From NCBI GenBank assembly GCA_947095585.1, contig OX352761.1, positions 36,233,260 to 36,297,259 of the forward strand: a stretch of DNA of 64,000 bases, read 5' to 3'. Of this stretch, positions 9,789 to 19,570 are shown piece after piece (the first letter of the stretch is position 1; each line of letters opens with the position of its first letter). The position numbers and the translations under genes are program-made. The notes beneath the pieces were generated by a model. That model saw only the letters and a program-made list of their open reading frames with translations. It did not search any database and had not been told where the DNA came from. Source of the stretch: Nephrocerus scutellatus (taxonomy: Eukaryota; Arthropoda; Insecta; Diptera; Pipunculidae).

Positions 9789-10576
9789 TGTGAGGAACAA
9801 AACTCTGTAATAGAATTTTGCCCACACAAAACTACACAAAAATCACTCAATATAAAAGAAGAGTGGAAATGGTAGTCAATAAAGCACCTAACACAACACA
9901 AAAAAATTACTCAATATCCAACATTCTCGTTTTCTCATAAAAGCAGGCAAGCACTCAAAGGACAACCAACCAGGCGGTTAATCTAACCACCACCGAGTCG
10001 AGCGAAACAGCAGTGACCAATCCGACGCAACTGATCTAGCATGAGTCATAGGCGAACAGAAAATTCCAAAAGAGAAAGAAATATTAAGCACAAAAACGAG
10101 AACAGCAGCGAATTCGCCCGAAAATATGGCTGTCCCTCTCACACCCAGGCAGTGGACACTTACGCACCGATCGGAACCCAATGCACACTAACTTCAGACA
10201 AACGGCTGATGGGGTCGATGACCGATGAAACTTTTCAAAACACAAACCGTTTTCAAAAAAAAAACCAAATGTGTAAATGACGTCAGCAGAGCAAACAAAC
10301 ACACCACGCATATGGTAGAGCATGCGTATAATAAAATCAAAACATATATATTGCAATACAACAAAACATGTATATTGCATGAATATTGCAATACGAGAAA
10401 ACATGCATATTAGAGTAAATATGAAACATGTATGCAAAACACGTCGATCACGTATATTGCCAACAATATATGGCAATATGCATCGGACTATAAAGGGAAA
10501 AACCGAAGAAAACAACAACAAAACACAAGGACGACGACAAACAAACGAAAACCACGCCGGCTTAACAACGGAAAAG

Positions 10577-10584
10577 TATAAAAG
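10577..10584 (+). promoter_or_regulatory. TATA box of the 5' LTR
   Basis: TATAAAAG is followed within about 50 bp by a CAGTCTTCC initiator-like segment. The same arrangement is in the 3' LTR at 14870-14877. It is the best core promoter in this element. Confidence 0.6.
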
Positions 10585-10637
10585 GAGCACGCAGCTCGAT
10601 AGAAAGGGCAGTCTTCCTGAGTTCCTTTTGGAATCGA

Positions 10638-11210
10638 CATTAGTGGCTTAAGAGTACTTACCTTGCCACTACCGCTGAAGCTTAACGCTGCAACGCTGAC
10701 TGAATCCTCACATTAGTGGCTTAAGAGTACTTACCTTGCCATTACCGCTGAAGCTTAACGCTGCAACGCTGACTGAATCCTCACATTAGTGGCTTAAGAG
10801 TACTTACCTTGCCATTACCGCTGAAGCTAAACGCTGCAACGCTGACTGAATCCTCACACTAGTGGCTTAAGAGTACTTACCTTGCCATTACCGCTGAAGC
10901 TAAACGCTGCAACGCTGACTGAATCCTCACATTAGTGGCTTAAGAGTACTTACCTTGCCATTACCGCTGAAGCTTAACGCTGCAACGCTGACTGAATCCT
11001 CACATTAGTGGCTTAAGAGTACTTACCTTGCCATTACCGCTGAAGCTAAACGCTGCAACGCTGACTGAATCCTCACACTAGTGGCTTAAGAGTACTTACC
11101 TTGCCATTACCGCCGAAGCTAAACGCTGCAACGCTAACTGAATCCTCACATTAGTGGCTTAAGAGTACTTACCTTGCCATTACCGCTGAAGCTACACGCT
11201 GTGAACTCAT
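10638..11210. repeat. 73-bp tandem repeat in the 5' LTR (8 copies)
   Basis: Units start CATTAGTGGCTTAAGAGTAC at 10638, 10711, 10784, 10857, 10930, 11003, 11076 and 11149, the last one partial. Each contains AGTACTTACCTTGCCA, whose complement TGGCAAGGTAAGTACT is a perfect splice-donor consensus. The 3' LTR has only four copies (14921-15200). Confidence 0.9.
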
Positions 11211-11228
11211 CCGCCATCAAAGCATTAT

Positions 11229-11460
11229 ATCAAACTTTATATAAAATAAAAAACTAACTTCCTAACCTCTTTTTCACAGGAGAATTATCAAACTTTATAT
11301 AAAACAAACATTAATTTCCTAATATCTTCTCACAGGAAAATTATCAAACTTTATATAAAATAAACACTAATTTCCTAATATCTTCTCACAGGAAAATTAT
11401 CAAACTTTATATAAAATAACTATTAATGTCATAAAATCTTTGTCACAGGAAAAATTATCA
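11229..11460. repeat. ~55-bp tandem repeat with acceptor-like ends (4 copies)
   Basis: Four units contain TATCAAACTTTATATAAAA. Each ends in a pyrimidine-rich tract plus CACAGG (for example CTAATATCTTCTCACAGGAA), which resembles a splice acceptor on the plus strand. The same four units are in the 3' LTR (about 15220-15440). Confidence 0.75.
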
Positions 11461-11641
11461 CTACATGCCTCAAGGGGCCACAAATATCCTTTGTATAAAT
11501 TAATATTGAATATACTTGAACTAAATAAAGATAAAATTCCAAAAACCCTAAACAAACAAATCTTATCATTGTAACGACCAAATTTAAAATAGAACCCTGG
11601 TCACGCTGAGTTCTACCCCGGCTGGGAAACTCCGTTACAAT

Positions 11642-11660
11642 TGGCGCCCGAGCAGGGACC
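11642..11660 (+). other. Primer-binding site, lysine-tRNA type
   Basis: TGGCGCCCGAGCAGGGACC begins two bases after the 5' LTR. It is the classic sequence complementary to a lysine tRNA 3' end. Confidence 0.85.
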
Positions 11661-11718
11661 CTGGAATTTTAAAACCAAATTTAATAAAACAACCCAATAA
11701 CACCAGAATACAGCCAAA

Positions 11719-13200
11719 GTGGTCAGAACGAGCTGGGTGTATAACCTATCGAAAGATGAACTAAAAAATTATATGAACGAATTCATACTGGATACCAACG
11801 GTTCGGTAGAAGAACTGAGAAAACGTTTTTTCAACTATATTACAGGGCCAGAGGACGAAACTCGCCTCATCGAGTTGGAAAAGAAGCATACCCGCGGCAC
11901 ATCACCGCTGCCTCAAATATCCCTAAACCCTACGGATTCACAGGATTACACGGAACCAAAGGCGGTCGTAAGCAGGACGACGTCCCCAGTACCAAGGGAA
12001 ACAATTGCCATACGAAACCCAACAGAGGCACCAGGGGCATCGTACCCAATGGTTATCGACCAGGTGCGTAAATGGTCAGTGCGGTACGACGGTCGCAAAG
12101 AGCCTCTTCTGTTTATCGAGAGATTGGAAGAGCTCGCGGATGCATACTCTTTGAGTAGAAATCTGCTTCCCCGGACTATGCCGGAGTTGCTTCGCGACCG
12201 AGCCTTGCTGTGGTTCCGTAGCAACAACCAGAGGTGGCAGGACTGGAGCGACTTCAAGACGGACTTTTTGCAATTCTTCCTGCCCACCAGATACTGGGAA
12301 CGTCTGGACGATGAAATCCGCCAAAGATGCCAGAAACCGCAGGAACAATTCAAAGACTACGTAATTACGATGCAGAACCTGATGAGTCATGCGAATTATC
12401 CAGAAGAGGAGCAGGTGGAAAGAATCTTCCGGAACTGCCGTCAGGAATACCAATATTATATCCGGCGGAAAGATTTCTGTAACCTCCGTGAACTCATCGG
12501 ACTCGCGGAAGATTTCGAGAGCATAGCAGAGGACTGCGTAAGTATCCAAGCAAACCAGGACAGCACAACGACGACACATCGAAGAAGGCCACAGGAGAGG
12601 CATTGTATGGTGAGTCAGCCTGAAGTAGGACCATATAATCCTCGAACGACTTGTCGATGGTGCCGACAGGAAGGCCACTTTCAAAAGGAATGCACTAACC
12701 CTCGGGTGATTTTCTGCTGGGATTGTGGCCAACAGAATATCAGGAATATTGACTGCTGCCGTCAACGCAATTTACACGCTGAGCATCGTCATTTGCTCCT
12801 GTCCACCGAGAAGTCAGCCCTGATCCAGGATCGACACCGAATTCTCGCTCACATTATCATAAACCGCGAACCCGTTCAGCCCACTATTGACACCGGAGCA
12901 TCCCGCAGTTTCGTCAGCGAAGCTTTGGCAGAAAGGGTAAGAAATGAAGACAACACCAACCCCGTGAACATCCCAATACAAATGGCTAACGGAAGTCAGA
13001 TAACAGTCCGTTAAGAGTTGAACATCAACCTTCAGTTTGGGGAATCCTTAATTTCCCTGCGCTTGCTGGTGTTGCCGAACGCCGCTGATGACCTTACATT
13101 GGGAATGGACTTCCTTACAAGAAATAGGGCCACTTTTAGTCTCAGAGGTGAGTGCTTAACACTACAAACTGGACCAGCACGGCCGGTTAAACGTCTGACG
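11719..13200 (+). pseudogene. Gag-protease polyprotein with GTG start and in-frame stop
   Basis: The frame is open from the GTG at 11719 to a TAA at 13012-13014 and then continues in the same frame. Residues 1-45 look like a SAP-type helix pair (YNLSKDELKNYMNEF). Residues about 110-270 are a Gypsy capsid (LLWFRSNNQRWQDWSDFK, RYWERLDDEIRQRCQ). Near residue 310 is a CX2CX4HX4C knuckle (CRWCRQEGHFQKEC), followed by a degenerate second one. The protease active site is IDTGAS at about 12886-12905. The flap and LTLGMDFL region lie after the TAA, so the stop cuts the protease in two. There is no ATG at the conserved start; the first internal ATG is codon 19. Either an ATG was lost or a non-AUG start is used. 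Confidence 0.85.
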
Positions 13201-14064
13201 TGCAACACACTCCAAGAACTAGCGCAACCACAATTGTCAAAGACCCAACAGCCGTTAAAGACACACTTGCCAATAGTCACACCGTCCAGCAGAAGACGTC
13301 GCAGCCACCAAAAACCCTTACAGATGCCAAACGACAAAATATCTTCACTTTCAGGACATCAAAAGTCGTCGCAGCCTAGTTACCTCTGTCCAAAACAACA
13401 GAGCCATAGAATCGGCGAGAGACACCATAGCGTATCACCACATCCGTTTAAACATACAGTCAGGACTCTCGCCAAAGAATGCCACAGACGTCTAAGCAGA
13501 AAGCATTACCAGAAGTCATCTACAACAGCTAAACAATCATCACTGTTGAGGAGAACCTCCGTCACTCCAAACCACCAGAAGCCGGAAAAACCTTCGCCAC
13601 GAACCATTTCGGCTTTTAGGATCACCATCACGCATCACCGTCGCCACAGCCACAGCCACCAACCCAACACAAAACCGTCAAAGTCGCCACAGCCGTCACA
13701 GTCGCAACAGCCAGAAGATCCATCGCCATTAACCAAAGCAGCTTTTAGAAATTATCACCGTCGCCAAAGCCACCAACTTTATCGAAAGCTATTAAGGTCG
13801 CCGCAACCGCCACAGCTACCGATGTCACATTCGTCACATACGCCACAGCAGTCACAGTCGCCACATTTGTCACAGTCACCACAGCAGTCACAGTCGCCAC
13901 AGTCGTCTGGAACCTTACAGTACCTACCGCCGCCAATAATTAACGCAGTCACCAAAACAAAAAGAAACCGCATACCAATCACAACCTGGTTTCGTTCACT
14001 TCCAAGAGGGCTGCCGTATCACAGCTCTAATTATTGGGAAGGGTAAGTGCTTGTCCATCGAAGC
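13201..14064 (+). other. Low-complexity region where pol would be
   Basis: An open frame continues from the protease to 14046 but encodes only S/P/Q/H/K/R-rich sequence (for example SQSPQQSQSPQSS) built on CACAGTCGCCACAGTCG repeats at 13640-13910. There is no trace of reverse transcriptase, RNase H or integrase. The frame stays open mainly through repeat composition, so expression is doubtful. Confidence 0.7.
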
Positions 14065-14074
14065 AACGGGGGAG
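14065..14074 (+). other. Polypurine tract
   Basis: AACGGGGGAG directly precedes the 3' LTR, the expected plus-strand primer position. Confidence 0.75.
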
Positions 14075-15630
14075 TGTGAGGAACAAAACTCTGTAATAGA
14101 ATTTTGCCCACACAAAACTACACAAAAATCACTCAATATAAAAGAAGAGTGGAAATGGTAGTCAATAAAGCACCTAACATAACACAAAAAAATTACTCAA
14201 TATCCACCATTCTCGTTTTCTCATAAAAGCAGGCAAGCACTTAAAGGACAACCAACCAGGCGGTTTATCTAACCACCACCGAGTCGAGCGAAACAGCAGT
14301 GACCAATCCGACGCAACTGATCTAGCATGAGTCATAGGCGAACAGAAAATTCCAAAAGAGAAAGAAATATTAAGCACAAAAACGAGAACAGCAGCGAATT
14401 CGCCCGAAAATATGGCTGTCCCTCTCACACCCAGGCGGCAGTGGACACTTACGCACCGATCGGAACCCAATGCACACTAACTTCAGACAAACGGCTGATG
14501 GGGTCGATGACCGATGAAACTTTTCAAAACACAAACCGTTTTCAAAAAAAAACCAAATGTGTAAATGACGTCAGCAGAGCAAACAAACACACCACCCATA
14601 TGGTAGAGCATGCGTATAATAAAATCAAAACATGTATATTGCAATACAACAAAACATGTATATTGCATGAATATTGCAATACGAGAAAACATGTATATTA
14701 GAGTAAATATGAAACATGTATGCAAAACACGTCGATCACTTATATTGCCAACAATATATGGCAATATGCATCGGACTATAAAGGGAAAAACCGAAGAAAA
14801 CAACAACAAAACACAAGGACGACGACAAACAAAACCACGCCGGCTTAACAACGGAAAAGTATAAAAGGAGCACGCAGCTCGATAGAAAGGGCAGTCTTCC
14901 TGAGTTCCTTTTGGAATCGACATTAGTGGCTTAAGAGTACTTACCTTGCCACTACCGCTGAAGCTTAACGCTGCAACGCTGACTGAATCCTCACATTAGT
15001 GGCTTAAGAGTACTTACCTTGCCATTACCGCTGAAGCTTAACGCTGCAACGCTGACTGAATCCTCACATTAGTGGCTTAAGAGTACTTACCTTGCCATTA
15101 CCGCTGAAGCTAAACGCTGCAACGCTAACTGAATCCTCACATTAGTGGCTTAAGAGTACTTACCTTGCCATTACCGCTGAAGCTACACGCTGTGAACTCA
15201 TCCGCCATCAAAGCATAATATCAAACTTTATATAAAATAAAAAACTAACTTCCTAACCTCTTTTTCACAGGAGAATTATCAAACTTTATATAAAACAAAC
15301 ATTAATTTCCTAATATCTTCTCACAGGAAAATTATCAAACTTTATATAAAATAAACACTAATTTCCTAATATCTTCTCACAGGAAAATTATCAAACTTTA
15401 TATAAAATAACTATTAATGTCATAAAATCTTTGTCACAGAAAAAATTATCACTACATGCCTCAAGGGGCCACAAATATCCTTTGTATAAATTAATATTGA
15501 ATATACTTGAACTAAATAAAGATAAAATTCCAAAAACCCTAAACAAACAAATCTTATCATTGTAACGACCAAATTTAAAATAGAACCCTGGTCACGCTGA
15601 GTTCTACCCCGGCTGGGAAACTCCGTTACA
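14075..15630 (+). mobile_element. 3' LTR of the gag-protease element
   Basis: 1556 bp, the same ends as the 5' LTR. The 73-bp block has only four copies (starting 14921, 14994, 15067 and a partial at 15140), which accounts for 292 of the 295 bp of length difference. Few substitutions are visible otherwise, so the insertion is fairly young. Confidence 0.9.
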
Positions 15631-17530
15631 AGATGCGACTATAAGACTTCTGGAATATGATCATTATGGTCTGGAATTTCGAGAACAAAGCAATTTCTCA
15701 AGCGATTCGCATGGAATTCGAAATGTAGGACTAAGATGCGACTATATGATCATAATGGTCTGGAATTTCGGGAACAAAGCAATTTCTCAACCGATTCGCA
15801 TGAAATTCGGTATGTAGGACTAAGATGCAACTATAAGACTGTCCCTATGGAAATTCTTGAAAATGATCATTATGGTCTGGAATTTCGAGAACAAAGCAAT
15901 TTCTCAAGCGATTCGCATGAAATTAGGAATGTAGGACTAAGATGCGACTATATGATCATAATGGTCTGAAATTTCGGGAACAAAGCAATTTCTCAACCGA
16001 TTCGCATGAAATTCGATATGTAGGACTAAGATGCAACTATAAGACTGTTCCTATGGAAATTCTTGAAAATGATCATTATGGTCTGGAATTTCGAGAACAA
16101 AGCAATTTCTCAAGCGATTCGCATGAAATTCGGATGTAGGACTAAGATGCGACTATATGATCATAATGGTCTGGAATTTCGGGAACAAAACAATTTCCCA
16201 ACCGATTCGCATGAAATTCGGTATGTAGGACTAAGATGCAACTATAAGAGTTGTTCCTATGTAAATTCTGGAATGTAATTATTATGGTCTGGAATTTCGG
16301 GAACAAAGCATTTTCTCAAGAGATTCGCATGAAATTCGGTATGTAGGACTAAGATGCAACTATAAGAATTTTTCTAATGGAAATTCTGGAATATTTTCAT
16401 TATGGTCTGGAATTTCGGGGACAAAGCAATTGCTCAACCGACTGTAAGATTTTTTCTTATGGAACTTCTGGAATATGATTATTATGGTCTGGAATTTCGG
16501 GAACAAAGCAATTTCTCAACCGACTGTAAGACTTTTTCTTATGGAAATTCTAGACCATGATCATTATTGTCTGGGATTTCGGGAACAAAGCAATTTCTAG
16601 ACGGATTCCCATGTATTCGGTATGTAGGACTAAGATGCGACTATAAGATTTATTCCTATGGAAATTCTGGAACAGGATCATTATTGTCTGGAATTTCGGG
16701 AACAAAGCAATTTCTCAAGCGATTTGCATGAAATTTGTATTGTAGGACTAAGATGCGACTATAAGATTTATTCCTATGGAAATTCTGGAATATGATCATT
16801 ATTGTCTGGAATTTCGGGAACAAATAAATTTCTCAAGCGTATTTCATGAAATTCGGAATTTAGGGCTAACATGCGAATATAAGACTTCTGGAATATGATC
16901 ATTATGGTCTGGAATTTCGGGAACATAGCATTTTCTCAAGAGATTCGCATGAAATACGGAATCTAGGACTAAGGTGCGACTATAAGACTTGTTCCTATGG
17001 AAATTCTGGAATATGAGCATTATGGTCTTACATTTCGGGACCAAAGCAATTTATTAAGCGATTCGCATAAAATTCGGTGTGTAGGAATAAGGGTGCGACT
17101 ATGAGACTTTTTCCTATACAAATTCTGGAATGTGATTATTATGGCTTGGATTTTCGGGAACTAATCAATTTCTCAAGAGATTCGCATGAAATTCGGAATG
17201 AAAACCTAAGATGCGACTATAAGACTTTTTTTTATGGAAATTCTGGAATATGATCATTATGGTCTGGAATTCCGGAACAAAGCAATTTCCCAACCGATTC
17301 GCATGAAATTCGGTATGTAGGAGTAAGATGCGACTATAAGACTTCTTCCAATGGAAAATCGGGAATATGACCATTGTGGTCTGCAATTTCGGGAACAAAG
17401 CAATTTCCCAACCGAAGTTGTTCCTATGGAAATTCTGGAATGTGATACTTATGGTCTGGAATTTCGGGAACAAAGCAATTTCTCAAGTGATTCGCATGTA
17501 ATTCGGATGTAGGACTAAGATGCGACTATG
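15631..17530. repeat. ~118-bp satellite, right block
   Basis: Roughly sixteen tandem units of about 118 bp, some internally shortened, with the core words TATGGTCTGGAATTTCGGGA, CGATTCGCATGAAATTCGG and GTAGGACTAAGATGCGAC. Open frames through it (15736-15969 and others) only reflect the repeat period. The block ends abruptly at about 17530 against the first BEL/Pao sequence. Confidence 0.9.
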
Positions 17531-17674
17531 TTGCAAAGCAACAAAGCGGCATCATCAAATTCAAAAAAAAGATGCGTCATCAAATACCAGCAGCAACTCC
17601 AATTCATCGAAGAAGATTCGCTGCGTCGCAATTTTGGTCTAATGACACTCCACGAGTTCATCGCTTTGCCAGCA
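17531..17674 (+). pseudogene. Unit 0: BEL pol 3' remnant
   Basis: Only the last ~145 bp of the BEL internal region are present (TTGCAAAGCAACAAAGCGGC... to CATCGCTTTGCCAGC), directly abutting satellite at 17530. The ~90 bp that precede the LTR in other units (CCGACACCAAACTG... to GGTGGGCAAATGCA) are missing. Confidence 0.8.
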
Positions 17675-18196
17675 TGTATTCATAATCAGCCATGTCATCA
17701 ATAACTAAATACGCGATGGCATTTCGGGCGTTATGTATTGTGTTAATGAGATTTGGAAGTTCATAGCATGGTATAAATTACTAAACAAATTCAAAGTGTG
17801 GAATTTGTTGGATTGGATATAAACTTAAGAGTTGGCAAAGCGAAGAACGAGTAAGTCAGTCGTCATCCAACGTCCAATTAAGAACATCGCGCCTTTCTCA
17901 ATCGTCCGTCGTCAATTAAATCTTTCTCAATCGTCCGTCGTCAATTAAATCCTTCTCAATCGTCCGTCGTCAATCATTCTCAATCGTCCGTCATCAAGTT
18001 AATCCATAGTATTGAATATTAAATTATAAATTAAGTCTACATTTACTCAAAATAAAGAGAAAAATACTAATAGAAGACAAAAAATTGTGTTGTTTTCTTT
18101 CAATTTTGATTTATTTTTGAACGAAGATTTCCATTCGAGGAAGTCTGTCTAAATTTGCAAATTGCCCTTAGAACCAACAAATCCAGGCGGCAAACA
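17675..18196 (+). mobile_element. BEL LTR 1 (variant, 522 bp)
   Basis: TGTATTC...GGCAAACA. It carries about 64 extra bases around 17705-17795 (GCGATGGCATTTCGGGCG...) absent from the other seven LTRs. It has the four-fold TCTCAATCGTCCGTCGTCAA repeat near 17895-18000 and AATAAA near 18050. Its PBS has one change (TCCTCCGAG). Confidence 0.85.
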
Positions 18197-18329
18197 TTGG
18201 TCCTCCGAGCCGGATATAAAGATTTAAGGATTTAAGGATTTTTAAGTGCGCAACGAATTTGTAACATAACACAGTGAGTGTTATCGGTATATTCTGCGGT
18301 GAACTAATCGACTGATCAACACAGTGAGT

Positions 18330-19570
18330 GATTGGAAACAATCAGTCCACATGAATGAGGCGCGGCTGACGAACCTAGAGACCTCATTTGCAGAAGCGAG
18401 AACTGTACACCAAAAAATTGTGGAAGCTCCCAGTGAAGAAGCGAAAACAAAATACATGGAAGCTCGCACATTCCATGAATTAAAGGAACTGTTTTTCGCA
18501 TATCACTGTGATTTAAAGGAGCAGCTCACAACCGCCGAGAGCCCAAGCATCAACAAATCGATTGCAGCATCAAAGATTCCGTCGGTTGAACTAAAGCTCC
18601 CTCCGATGACAATCCCCAATTTTGATGGCTCTTTAAATCTGTGGCCCGAATTCAAGGCTTTATTCGAAAGCCTAGTCGCCAAAAATTCTTCAATTTCTGA
18701 GGCACAAAAGTTTCAGTATTTAAAGGGCAACCTAAGCGGTGAAGCAGCGCGTATGTCACGAAACACTGATACTAATTTTGAAACCGCATGGGCTTTGCTA
18801 GTGAAGCGTTTTCAAAACGTCCTATTGTTAAAGGACAATCAGTTCAAGATGCTGTTCGAGCAGCAGAAAATGTTTCAAGAATCACCTGATGATTTAAAAC
18901 TGCTTCTTGACACCACAAACGAAGCCAAATAGTCTTTAAAAAATCTTGGTGTGTCAGTGGATGCGTGGGAAGATGTGCTGATTTATCGCACAGTGCAAGG
19001 TCTTCCGTCTACCATTCGCGGTATTTGGGAATCCCACATTGCGACGCATGCGGATTCGTCGAAATCAAAGGAATTCACTCCAGGTACAGTTCGTACACAT
19101 TACTCCACAATTTTAAAATGTCCCATGTGCCAAGGGTCCCATGCGATCCGAAACTGTCCCAAATTTAAAGCTCTAAGCCCCGCGAAGAGACAGGACATAG
19201 TGAAAATATATAAGCTATATTTCAACTGTATCTCTAATACTCAATATACCAGAGCATGTACAAGTAGCTTCATGTGTTATAAATGTAAGCAAAAGCACCA
19301 TTCGCTCTTGCAAAATGAATCAACAAATTCAACACAGACTAAGGATTTGTGGTCACCGGGAACAACCCAGTCATCAGCTCAACAAGCAGAATCGTATGCA
19401 CAAAGACCACAACTCGCTTCACCAGAACAGCCAACGGATTCCACCCAAATGATGTCAACATATAGCACTTACTTAGCCGAGTCCAACACAGTTCAGACTG
19501 TGCTTCTCGCTACTGCACTGATTAAGGTAGTCCCGAAAGTTGGCCAACCGGTGGTCTTGCGTGCGCTTTT
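18330..19570 (+). pseudogene. Unit 1 gag (5'-deleted, one nonsense codon)
   Basis: Nucleocapsid/capsid precursor of a BEL element. A deletion joins the leader (CACAGTGAGTG) straight to codon ~38, removing the start codon. Capsid words are FDGSLNLWPEFKALFESLV, YLKGNLSGEAARM and WALLVKRFQNV. Two knuckles follow: CPMCQGSHAIRNC and CYKCKQKHHSLL. The Gln codon CAG of other units is TAG here (18930-18932). This is the only readable unit with Glu (GAA) where all others have the TAA after QKIV, so it keeps the ancestral state there. Confidence 0.85.

Larger units (their letters stand above)
9789..11639 (+). mobile_element. 5' LTR of the gag-protease element
   Basis: TGTGAGGAAC...CTCCGTTACA, 1851 bp. 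TATAAAAG is at 10577-10584 and AATAAA at 11524-11529, so the 73-bp tandem repeats (10638 on) and the ~55-bp repeats (about 11229-11460) lie in the transcribed leader. A cluster of ATGTATATTGCAATAC palindromes lies upstream of the TATA box at 10330-10480. It differs from the 3' LTR mainly by four extra 73-bp units. Confidence 0.9.
9789..15630 (+). mobile_element. Gag-protease-only LTR retrotransposon (Osvaldo/Ulysses-like)
   Basis: 5842 bp flanked by the 4-bp target duplication AGAT (9785-9788 and 15631-15634) inside satellite DNA. The order is 5' LTR (1851 bp), PBS, gag-PR, low-complexity region, polypurine tract, 3' LTR (1556 bp). The internal region is only 2435 bp, with no reverse transcriptase, RNase H or integrase. 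The lysine-tRNA-type PBS and very long LTRs recall the Osvaldo/Ulysses group of Gypsy elements, from memory of that group and not from a search. The element would depend on another for mobility. Confidence 0.9.

Noticed and set aside
10084..10590. 168-codon minus-strand open frame in the LTR, repeated at 14483-14923
   Set aside because: It lies antisense in the LTR U3 and its hydrophobic, Cys-rich sequence comes from AT/CA-rich DNA. No domain, and the plus-strand promoter and repeats explain the region.
13779..13982. Minus-strand Cys/Asp/Gly-rich open frame (CGDCDCCGDCDKCGDC pattern)
   Set aside because: It is the complement of the CACAGTCGC repeat in the gag-protease element. The regular Cys pattern follows from the repeat, not from selection on a metal-binding protein.
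15736..16278. Repeated open frames with LEFREQSNFS and DSHEIR words
   Set aside because: These follow the ~118-bp satellite period. The frame breaks wherever the unit length changes, so no real protein is implied.
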